Shown in pieces: positions 7,408-13,353 of a stretch of 14,218 nucleotides of DNA. How positions within the stretch are numbered: position 1 is the first letter of the stretch; every line of letters begins with the position of its first letter. The stretch covers positions 1 through 14,218 of the forward strand of contig JAFDJC010000049.1 of the NCBI GenBank assembly GCA_019307665.1. Reading direction: 5' to 3'. The stretch is from Deltaproteobacteria bacterium. Lineage in GTDB: Bacteria; Desulfobacterota; Desulfobacteria; Desulfobacterales; SURF-7. Under the pieces are notes generated by a model. The model did no database searches. It worked only from the letters and a program-made list of their open reading frames with translations, and had not been told where the DNA came from. The translations under genes and the position numbers were made by a program.

Positions 7408-8757
7408 ATGAAATTTCTGATTATTGGCGGTGATGCAGCAGGCATGAGCGCTGCGAGCAGGGCAAAAAGAAACGATCCCGGCATCGATGTTACCGTACTC
7501 GAAAAAACCGAAGACGTCTCATACAGTGCATGCGGAATGCCTTACAACATCGCCGATTCCGAAAGAGAGATAGATGATCTTGTTGTACGGCAGGCGGATG
7601 TTTTCAGGGAAAAGCAGGATATTAATCTCCTGACAGGCCACTGTGTGGAATCGATTGATACGGTTAAAGGAATTGTTACAGGCGCTGGAACTGATGGCTC
7701 GGAATTCAGTTTTCCGTATAACAGATTGTTGATTGCTACAGGAGCATCCCCTGTAATACCTGAACTTCCCGGTTTTGACATGCCTGGTGTTATGGCTTTA
7801 AAAAGTCTTGCCGATGGCCGGAGAATAAGGAAATATCTGAAGGAAAATAATGTCAGGCGGGCTGTCATAATAGGTATGGGATATATCGGTCTTGAAATGT
7901 GTGAAGCGCTTCGCACAAGATCAATAGAAGTCGATATGGTGAAACCGGGTCCTGGTTTCCTTCCGTGGATGAGAGAAGAACTTTCTTCTGTGATCAGGGA
8001 AGAAGTGGCATCTCATAATACTCGGCTTTATCCTGGACATAAAATTTTTAAGATTGAATCTGAAGAAGATTGTCTTAAAATTATATGTGACGGGATCACT
8101 CTTGAAACCGACATGGTTCTTGTTGCAATCGGAGTGAAACCAAACAGTAAAATAGCAAAGGAGGCAGGAATAGATCTTGGCCTTCATGAAGCTATTGCGG
8201 TTGACAGAAGCCTTGGCACATCTGTTTCCAACATCTATTCTGCAGGAGATTGTGCTGACGCATTTCATGTGGTTACAGGTGAACGTGCATGGATACCTCT
8301 TGCGCTCAGGGCTAATCGCGCAGGCTGGGCAGTCGCGGACAATGTCTGTGGAAAGGAAGTTGAGCTTCCGGGAATTGCAGGTACAGCCGTATTTAAGATT
8401 TTTAATCTTGAGGTGGCACGCACAGGTCTTTCAGCTGAAGAGGCTGCAAGGTCGGGGTTCGATCCTGAAGAAGTGGTTATAAAGACGCGTTCCCGGGCTC
8501 ATGCTCATCCCGGATCGACTAGTATAAGGATTCAAATGACAGGGGACAGAAAATCCGGGAGGCTCCTTGGATGCCGGATGGTTGGAAAAGAAGGCGTGGC
8601 CCATCGTATTAATGCCGCCGCAGTTGCTCTTCACTGCAAAATGACTGTTCAAGAGTTTTTCCAGGCTGACCTGGCATATGCTCCTCCCTTCAGCCCTGTC
8701 TGGGATCCTCTGCTTACTGCAGCAAATCAGCTTTTAAAAAAAGTTGGGGGCAAGTGA
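7408..8757 (+). CDS. CoA-disulfide reductase/NADH oxidase-like flavoprotein
   Basis: Two ATGs lie at 7405 and 7408. The second has the better spacing from AAGGTG (7398-7403), giving 449 residues. Features are the FAD motif IIGGDAAGMSAA (5-16), redox Cys42 in YSACGMPYNIAD, ATGASPVIPELPG (110-122), the NAD(P) motif IIGMGYIGLEM (154-164), SAGDCAD (278-284) and the C-terminal signature AYAPPFSPVWDPLLTAAN (423-440), typical of CoA-disulfide reductases, Nox and related persulfide reductases. The enzyme should take electrons from NAD(P)H through FAD to a Cys-S-S-CoA type mixed disulfide, or to O2 or polysulfide; the substrate is undecided. No rhodanese domain is fused. It heads a small operon with two tiny proteins, the first only 3 bp downstream. 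A sigma-54 promoter and GTTA/TAAC repeats precede it. Confidence 0.85.
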   Translation: MKFLIIGGDAAGMSAASRAKRNDPGIDVTVLEKTEDVSYSACGMPYNIADSEREIDDLVVRQADVFREKQDINLLTGHCVESIDTVKGIVTGAGTDGSEFSFPYNRLLIATGASPVIPELPGFDMPGVMALKSLADGRRIRKYLKENNVRRAVIIGMGYIGLEMCEALRTRSIEVDMVKPGPGFLPWMREELSSVIREEVASHNTRLYPGHKIFKIESEEDCLKIICDGITLETDMVLVAIGVKPNSKIAKEAGIDLGLHEAIAVDRSLGTSVSNIYSAGDCADAFHVVTGERAWIPLALRANRAGWAVADNVCGKEVELPGIAGTAVFKIFNLEVARTGLSAEEAARSGFDPEEVVIKTRSRAHAHPGSTSIRIQMTGDRKSGRLLGCRMVGKEGVAHRINAAAVALHCKMTVQEFFQADLAYAPPFSPVWDPLLTAANQLLKKVGGK

Positions 8758-8760
8758 AAA

Positions 8761-8898
8761 ATGAAAAAATTGAACAACAGCAACAAGGAAGATGTGAATA
8801 AGAAAATTACAGGCCAGGGGCTTTTTAAAAAATTTTTTGGCTGGATAGCAAAAGGCGCCGAAAAATCGAGGCTTGAAGGAAAGTCATGCCCGACATGA
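8761..8898 (+). CDS. Small basic protein ending in SCPT, possible CxxU selenoprotein
   Basis: The 45-residue reading frame starts 3 bp after the flavoprotein stop, with GGGGG at 8746-8750 as a plausible ribosome site. It is Lys-rich at the N-terminus, has an amphipathic middle (GLFKKFFGWIAKGAEKS) and ends EGKSCPT just before TGA. If that UGA (8896-8898) is read as selenocysteine, the protein gains U-Q-K-R-K, stops at TAG 8911-8913 and carries a C43-P-T-U46 redox motif. A hairpin with a G-containing loop follows at 8917-8931. Without readthrough, it is a small protein with a single cysteine. Either way, tight coupling to a disulfide reductase suggests a thiol or selenol partner. I do not recognise a named family with confidence. 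The coding call rests on close spacing and residue make-up. Confidence 0.55.
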   Translation: MKKLNNSNKEDVNKKITGQGLFKKFFGWIAKGAEKSRLEGKSCPT

Positions 8899-8916
8899 CA
8901 AAAAAGGAAATAGCAG

Positions 8917-8931
8917 GCTCCTGGATGGAGC
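8917..8931 (+). other. Hairpin after the UGA of the 45-residue gene, SECIS-like
   Basis: GCTCC (8917-8921) pairs perfectly with GGAGC (8927-8931) around the loop TGGAT. The loop begins 24 nt after the UGA at 8896-8898 and has G in its second position, both in line with bacterial SECIS elements. It is partly beyond the TAG that would end the extended protein. A weak terminator is the alternative, but an A-rich rather than T-rich stretch follows. Confidence 0.35.
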
Positions 8932-8966
8932 AATAAAAAATATTTTTAGCGAAAGGGAGGCGTAAT

Positions 8967-9056
8967 TTGAAAGAAATATTAATTTTTACCGGAGTCATCG
9001 TTTTTTATCTGCTGATGCAACTTGTCATACTTCCAAAACTTGGAATTTCGACATGA
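8967..9056 (+). CDS. Tiny membrane protein ending in LPKLGIST, possible selenoprotein continuing to 9119
   Basis: A strong ribosome site (GGGAGG, 8955-8960) precedes a TTG start. The 29 residues form one hydrophobic helix (ILIFTGVIVFYLLMQLVIL) followed by PKLGIST, so it should be a single-pass membrane protein. The TGA at 9054-9056 again follows an ACA codon. If it is decoded as selenocysteine, the frame continues 20 residues (U-M-R-K-S-C-Q-V and a hydrophilic tail) to TGA at 9117-9119, giving 50 residues with U30 and C35 on one side of the membrane. A hairpin with loop AGGT follows the UGA at the distance expected for a SECIS. The extended end overlaps the convergent regulator gene by 9 bp. 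No named family is assigned; the coding call is supported by the ribosome site and the clear helix. Confidence 0.55.
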   Translation: MKEILIFTGVIVFYLLMQLVILPKLGIST

Positions 9057-9067
9057 ATGAGAAAATC

Positions 9068-9081
9068 CTGTCAGGTGACAG
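9068..9081 (+). other. Hairpin with AGGT loop after the UGA of the membrane peptide, SECIS-like
   Basis: CTGTC (9068-9072) pairs perfectly with GACAG (9077-9081) around AGGT. The loop starts 17 nt after the UGA. The E. coli formate dehydrogenase SECIS, as known, has an AGGU-containing apical loop at nearly the same distance. The alternative is a weak terminator for either convergent gene; no good T-run is present. Confidence 0.4.
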
Positions 9082-9110
9082 ACAAAAACGAGATTCACAA
9101 AAAACAGAAT

Positions 9111-10523
9111 TCACAGTGATTTCTTCTTAAGAGGAATATCCCATTTTTTCATATATTTCCAAATAGCGGTTCTGCTGACCCCGGCGCTCCGGGCGACTTC
9201 TGCCTTGTTCCAGCCGCATTCATCAAGAAGGTCGATAAGAATTTCCCGGGTTAGTTTTTTTCTGGATACGGAATGTTCTGATTTTACAGGTAGCGGCATG
9301 GAAATCTCATCAGGATACTCTTCTAAATGCCTGATTTCGATGGGCAGGTCTGCGATATCGAGCTGATCGACGTTGCAGAGAACAAATGCATGTTCGATGG
9401 CATTTTCGAGCTCTCTGACATTTCCCGGCCAACTGTAATCCATTAATATTCGCATTGCCTGATGTGTTATGCCATGAATTTTTTTATTGGTTTTTTTGTT
9501 TTGTATATTTATGAAATGGCTTGTCAGAATTGGAATATCCTTTTTTCTCTTTCTTAAAGGAGGTATATGAATAGGAAAAACTTTTAAACGATAATATAGA
9601 TCATCCCTGAAATTTCCTTTTCTCACCTGGGTAAAAAGATCCTTGTTTGTGGCAGTAATAATTCTGATATTGATTTTTCGTTTTTTGGATTCCCCGACCC
9701 GTTCTATCTCCCTTTCCTGAAGCACTCTAAGAAGTTTTACCTGGATATAAGGACTGATTTCGCTAATTTCATCAAGAAATATTGTTCCTCCCTCAGCCTC
9801 CTCAAAACGTCCGGTACGGTCCCGGTGCGCACCTGTGAAAGAGCCTTTTACATGGCCGAACAGCTCGCTTTCAAGCAAAGATTCACTCAATGCGCTGCAG
9901 TTCATTGTTATAAGGGGGTTATCAGAGCGTACGCTGTTATAATGAATGGCTCCGGCGACAAGCTCTTTGCCGGTGCCGCTTTCGCCTTGAATCAGAATTG
10001 AGGCTTCACTTTCAGCAGCCATTTTTATCGATGAAAAAACCTGCTGCATGGAATCGCTTTTCCCAATTAAGTTGTGAAATTTGTACTTTTCTCCAAGCCT
10101 TCGGGTTGCTTCTTCAGCCTTGCGCCTGGCTTCATGGAGTTCCGTCAGATCTGTAACGGTTTCCACGACTCCCTTTACATCACCCTTTCCATTTTTTACA
10201 AGCCTTGCACTTTTTAAAACATGCACATCATGGCCTTGTTTGTGACGCAATACGCACTCTTTTGAGTCGACGGCCCCATATTTGAATATGCCGCACTCAC
10301 TATATCCTGTCGGACAACTTTTTCCAAAGCATTGATCGAAATTAAGGAGTGAGCAGCTTTTGCCTATAGCTTCATCATGCAAATATCCGGTGATACGTTC
10401 CATTGAAGGGTTCCATAATGTAATTTCTCCCTTTTCATTCAGTGTAAAGACACCGTCCGCCATTTCCTCGAAAAGCTTTACTGCAAACTTGGGGCTGATG
10501 GTATTTTGATTGCTGTGATTCAT
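9111..10523 (-). CDS. Second sigma-54-dependent activator with the same cysteine-rich PAS sensor
   Basis: The start is taken at 10523, not at the upstream in-frame ATG at 10580. From 10523 the 470-residue protein aligns without a gap to the regulator at 4111-5517 over at least the first 250 residues, and the operator repeats at 10543-10570 fall outside the gene. PAS cysteines are at 57, 65, 70, 77 and 90, the same numbers as in the other protein. Walker A GESGTGKE is at 180-187, Walker B FLDE at 249-252, and the helix-turn-helix is NKAEVARSAGVSRTAIWKYM. The sigma-54 contact loop reads GSFTGA (227-232) instead of GAFTGA. The near-identical recognition helix implies that both proteins bind similar DNA sites. 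It is divergent from thioredoxin and convergent with the flavoprotein operon, and is probably their activator (inferred). No clear ribosome site is seen. Confidence 0.9.
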   Translation of the reverse strand: MNHSNQNTISPKFAVKLFEEMADGVFTLNEKGEITLWNPSMERITGYLHDEAIGKSCSLLNFDQCFGKSCPTGYSECGIFKYGAVDSKECVLRHKQGHDVHVLKSARLVKNGKGDVKGVVETVTDLTELHEARRKAEEATRRLGEKYKFHNLIGKSDSMQQVFSSIKMAAESEASILIQGESGTGKELVAGAIHYNSVRSDNPLITMNCSALSESLLESELFGHVKGSFTGAHRDRTGRFEEAEGGTIFLDEISEISPYIQVKLLRVLQEREIERVGESKKRKINIRIITATNKDLFTQVRKGNFRDDLYYRLKVFPIHIPPLRKRKKDIPILTSHFINIQNKKTNKKIHGITHQAMRILMDYSWPGNVRELENAIEHAFVLCNVDQLDIADLPIEIRHLEEYPDEISMPLPVKSEHSVSRKKLTREILIDLLDECGWNKAEVARSAGVSRTAIWKYMKKWDIPLKKKSL

Positions 10524-10542
10524 GATTTTAATATTTTTGAGT

Positions 10543-10570
10543 GTTAACGCTAAAGTAACGTTATGGTAAC
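10543..10570. promoter_or_regulatory. Operator-like repeats between the second regulator and thioredoxin
   Basis: The stretch reads GTTAACGC, then AAAGTAACGTTATG (10553-10566), then GTAAC (10566-10570). The 14-bp core matches the reverse complement of the cluster at 7165-7212. It lies 122-149 bp upstream of the thioredoxin sigma-54 promoter and 20-47 bp before the regulator ATG, so it could both activate thioredoxin and autoregulate the regulator. Confidence 0.55.
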
Positions 10571-10691
10571 AGTTTAACAATGGCCATGCTTCTAAGTCAA
10601 TATAAAATAAAACATCGCTTTTGTCAGGAATGTCAGTAAAAAATCAATAATAACAGTATGTAAACAAATATTATGCTACTTGAACCCATGT

Positions 10692-10707
10692 TGGCACAAT
10701 CGTTGAA
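10692..10707 (+). promoter_or_regulatory. Sigma-54 promoter of thioredoxin
   Basis: TGGCACAATCGTTGAA has the -24 element TGGCAC and TTGAA at the -12 position with correct spacing, with A for the usual C at -12. The predicted start near 10718 lies downstream of the ATG at 10708, which supports the ATG at 10753 as the real start. Confidence 0.6.
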
Positions 10708-10752
10708 TTGCTAATGCCTGAAATATTCAAATTTATTATGGAGGAGAAAAAA

Positions 10753-11085
10753 ATGAATACAAAAAAAATTACGGGCAGGTCTGAGTTTGAAAGTACAATA
10801 AAAAGTGGAGTATGTCTTATTGATTTTAATGCATCCTGGTGCGCTCCGTGCAAGGCACAGGGACCGATTATCGAAAAACTTGCCGCAGATTTTGAAGGCA
10901 GGGCTGTCTTGGCGGAAGCAGATGTGGATGAAAACCGGGAAACTGCGGTTGAGTACGGTGTTCAGAGTATTCCAACGTTGGTGATTTATAAGGATGGCAA
11001 AGAAATAGAAAGATTCATAGGTCTTCAGTCTGAAAATGTACTTTCAGAAGCCCTTGAAAAAGCCGGAACACACGCTGTCAACTAA
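10753..11085 (+). CDS. Thioredoxin
   Basis: The start is the ATG behind GGAGGAG (10740-10746), giving 110 residues, the normal length for a single thioredoxin domain. It has the active site W29-C30-A31-P32-C33-K34, with Ala in place of the common Gly (CAPC), and the cis-proline in SIPT (Pro74). There is no signal peptide, so it is cytoplasmic. It should reduce disulfides in proteins, taking electrons from a thioredoxin reductase, which is not obvious nearby; one of the two flavoproteins could serve, but they lack the CxxC of true reductases. It is divergent from the second regulator and has its own sigma-54 promoter, so it appears to be induced rather than a housekeeping thioredoxin. Confidence 0.92.
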   Translation: MNTKKITGRSEFESTIKSGVCLIDFNASWCAPCKAQGPIIEKLAADFEGRAVLAEADVDENRETAVEYGVQSIPTLVIYKDGKEIERFIGLQSENVLSEALEKAGTHAVN

Positions 11086-11235
11086 AAAGCGCATAAGGTT
11101 TTTTTATTGGGAAAAATTCTTTCACCAAGAATTGCTGAAAAAAAGTATTGGAATTTGATATTATATCTGTTTTAAGTATGAGGTATTTCCATTGTTTGTA
11201 AAGATTAATATACAATATAATTTTGGAGGCATACC

Positions 11236-12360
11236 TTGGTTAAATATCTCTTGGCTCAATTACTGATCATATCGTTGATCTCCGGCTGTGCAAACCAATA
11301 CATAAAAGATCACAGTGAAGCTCCCCTTTTCTCTAAAGAAAAAGTGGAAGTCGTTGCTAACTTGTCTAAACCGCCTGGAAACATCGCTGTCTCCAATGAT
11401 CATCGAATCTTCTTCACTTTTCATCCTGAAGCAGATCCGGAAATCAAGGTAGCAGAACTGGTCGAGGGACACGTACGCCCCTTTCCTGATGCGGAATTCC
11501 AGGAAGAGCGTGACAATTTACCCTTTTTTGACACAGTTCTTTCACTTCGGGTAGACTCGAATAATCGCCTCTGGACACTGGATCATGGTTATTTTGGTAT
11601 CCGGCAGCCGCGTCTTTTGGCATTTGACATCAAGACCGGTGAGATTGTCCATCAATACGATTTTTCATCAGACATAGCAGGTTTTGGTTCCTTCTTGAAT
11701 GATTTCCAAGTCGATCCGTCCGGGAAAACTATTCTGATTGCCGATACCGGAGCGCCGGTGCCGGTTATAGGAGGGGATCCGGCTATCATTGTCTATGAAA
11801 TCGAAAAGAAGACAGCCCGGCGGATTCTTGAAGATCACGACTCTGTGAGAGCCACATCCAATACGTTGCGGGTCGGCGAAAATGATTTTAAACTAATGGG
11901 CATCCCGATCCATATTGCTGTCGACTCCATAGCACTCAGCCGAGACGCGGAATGGCTTTATTATGCAGCGGTCAACTCGGAAAAATTGTTTCGCATTCAA
12001 ACCAAAAACTTGATGGACCCTGATATGCAGGAAGAGGCACTTGCGTCTACGGTTGAGACGTTTGCAGACAAAAGCATGAGCGATGGTATTACGACCGACA
12101 TGGATGGAAACATTTACATATCCGACATGGAGAACTCTGCCGTTCATATTATCGGCCAGGATCGAAGATTAAAAACATTGCTGAAAGATCCCGAGTTCAG
12201 GTGGCCGGACGGGTTCAGCTTCGGGCCTGACGGCTGGCTGTATTTTACCTGTAGTTCGCTTATGGATGTCATCGGCCAAAGTGCGTCCCATATCGAGTCC
12301 CAGGCCCCCTATCAGATATATCGCTTTCAACCTGGTAGTAAAGGGGTACCAGGCCATTAA
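11236..12360 (+). CDS. Lipoprotein beta-propeller of the MRJP/yellow (SMP-30-like) family
   Basis: A TTG start behind GGAGG (11225-11229) gives 374 residues. The N-terminus is a lipoprotein signal with lipobox ISGC (Cys18) followed by Ala, which predicts the outer membrane or periplasmic face. The rest matches the six-bladed propeller pattern of major royal jelly/yellow-type proteins: RLWTLDHG, FLNDFQVDPSGKTILIADTG, IAVDSIALSRDAEWLYYAAV, MSDGITTDMDGNIYISDMEN, and FRWPDGFSFGPDGWLYFTCS. Bacterial members are often annotated as gluconolactonase-like, but the substrate is unknown and the catalytic metal ligands cannot be assigned here. The 150-bp gap before it and the lack of a -24/-12 element suggest that it is not part of the sigma-54 group. 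Confidence 0.8.
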   Translation: MVKYLLAQLLIISLISGCANQYIKDHSEAPLFSKEKVEVVANLSKPPGNIAVSNDHRIFFTFHPEADPEIKVAELVEGHVRPFPDAEFQEERDNLPFFDTVLSLRVDSNNRLWTLDHGYFGIRQPRLLAFDIKTGEIVHQYDFSSDIAGFGSFLNDFQVDPSGKTILIADTGAPVPVIGGDPAIIVYEIEKKTARRILEDHDSVRATSNTLRVGENDFKLMGIPIHIAVDSIALSRDAEWLYYAAVNSEKLFRIQTKNLMDPDMQEEALASTVETFADKSMSDGITTDMDGNIYISDMENSAVHIIGQDRRLKTLLKDPEFRWPDGFSFGPDGWLYFTCSSLMDVIGQSASHIESQAPYQIYRFQPGSKGVPGH

Positions 12361-12470
12361 CTTGTGAGCCCGTACAAACGAAATCTAAACATTATGACAC
12401 ACTATTTGCTAGTATCTTAATAAGTAATGTCTTTAAAAAATGAAGTTACCGCTGCAGTAAAGGAGGACGT

Positions 12471-12638
12471 ATGATTAGTTGGAAATGTACCAATTGTGGC
12501 TATACGCTCGAAAAGGAGTCGCCACCTAGTGAGTGCCCTTCATGTAAAGCGAAGTGTGATTTTGTAGATAATTCATGTTATACGCCTGACTGCGTTTCTG
12601 CAGGAACTGATTCGCGGATAGGATTAAAGAAGACATGA
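12471..12638 (+). CDS. Small rubredoxin-like zinc/iron protein
   Basis: An excellent ribosome site (AAAGGAGG) precedes this 55-residue gene. It has two CxxC knuckles, C6-T-N-C9 (WKCTNCGYTL) and C22-P-S-C25, as in rubredoxin and the rubrerythrin C-terminal domain, followed by three more cysteines (C29, C36, C41) in KCDFVDNSCYTPDC. Rubredoxin itself has only the four, and is of similar size. The extra cysteines may bind a second metal or form a disulfide. The context next to a rubrerythrin-type protein that lacks its own rubredoxin domain suggests electron transfer to it, though 209 bp separate the genes. It is cytoplasmic, with no signal peptide. Confidence 0.8.
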   Translation: MISWKCTNCGYTLEKESPPSECPSCKAKCDFVDNSCYTPDCVSAGTDSRIGLKKT

Positions 12639-12800
12639 GGGAATGATCGCCCATAATAGCTAATGGTGACGGCAAAATAATTTTTTGTTTTACAACTGTA
12701 ATATATATCGGAAAAATATATTTGAGACAGTATTGTATCCCGGGACATATTATATGAGATTTTGATATTTCAGAAAGTACTTTGCAAAATCAATTTTCTG

Positions 12801-12831
12801 AACCCAATTGTTCCGAACCCCAATTGTTCCG
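12801..12831 (+). repeat. Tandem 15/16-bp duplication upstream of the rubrerythrin gene
   Basis: AACCCAATTGTTCCG (12801-12815) is followed directly by the same sequence with one extra C (12816-12831). Each unit contains the palindrome CAATTG. It lies 17 bp before the ATG at 12848, so it could be a pair of operator sites or a recent slippage duplication. The rest of the 12639-12847 gap is AT-rich and shows no clear promoter. Confidence 0.5.
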
Positions 12832-12847
12832 TACCATGGAGGTGTCC

Positions 12848-13345
12848 ATGACTAAAATCGTAACTTTAACAGCTCTCGAGGTCGCAAAAATAGCATGTAA
12901 TATAGAGGTCGACGGCAGTGATTTTTATGAAGAGGCTGCCAGGATCGCGGATGTCGGGGCGGCAAAAGAGACATTCATGGAACTTGCTCGACAAGAGCAG
13001 GAGCACTTAAACACTTTTCGAAATATGTACCGGGAACTTGATGAAAAAATGGGCGGTTCCGAGGGTTCGACCGGGTATCTGTTTGATGATGAGATTACAA
13101 AATATCTTAAAGTGATTTCCGAAGGCATTGTGTTTCCTGTTGGCAGTGATATGAAAAAATGGATCTCAGAGCAACATGATGTTGAAGCTGTGGTCAAATT
13201 CGCCATAGAGATGGAAAAAAACAGCCTATTGTTTTATATGGAAATCCTGTCACATAGCCCGTTTGCTTACAGCAGGGAAATTTTGCAAGGAATCATTCAA
13301 GAAGAAAAATCCCATATAGTGATGTTGAGCCGTATGCTGGATTAA
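12848..13345 (+). CDS. Rubrerythrin-type ferritin-like di-iron protein
   Basis: The ATG at 12848 follows GGAGGTG (12838-12844). A longer reading from 12782 uses a TTG, runs through the tandem repeat and has no ribosome site. The 165 residues form a four-helix bundle with two E-X6-Y segments (E20 to Y27, and MEKNSLLFY) and two ExxH segments (E50-Q-E-H53, and EEKSH), the usual carboxylate/histidine ligand set of rubrerythrins. The C-terminal rubredoxin domain of classical rubrerythrin is absent. Proteins of this type usually reduce peroxide in anaerobes or act as related di-iron enzymes. The next gene starts 8 bp downstream, so they are probably co-transcribed. Confidence 0.85.
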   Translation: MTKIVTLTALEVAKIACNIEVDGSDFYEEAARIADVGAAKETFMELARQEQEHLNTFRNMYRELDEKMGGSEGSTGYLFDDEITKYLKVISEGIVFPVGSDMKKWISEQHDVEAVVKFAIEMEKNSLLFYMEILSHSPFAYSREILQGIIQEEKSHIVMLSRMLD

Positions 13346-13353
13346 TTTTCAAA

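Noticed and set aside
8895..8936. 13-codon frame overlapping the 45-residue gene stop (ATGA)
   Set aside because: Too short to support; no ribosome site of its own and no recognisable content. The bases are better explained by the hairpin.
10524..10580. 19-residue N-terminal extension of the second regulator
   Set aside because: The paralogue aligns from 10523 without a gap, and the extension covers operator-like repeats.
10708..10752. 15-residue N-terminal extension of thioredoxin
   Set aside because: It begins before the predicted transcription start near 10718, and the ribosome site belongs to the ATG at 10753.
11115..11132. AATTCTT/AAGAATT hairpin as a thioredoxin terminator
   Set aside because: The stem is AT-rich and no T-run follows; the T-rich stretch at 11099-11107 lies before it.
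11192..11221. TTGTTT-N18-TATAAT as a sigma-70 promoter for the lipoprotein
   Set aside because: The predicted start falls within the ribosome site at 11225-11229, leaving no usable leader.
12636..12638. UGA of the rubredoxin-like gene (also ACA-TGA) as selenocysteine
   Set aside because: No hairpin at a fitting distance was seen downstream, and the protein looks complete without an extension.
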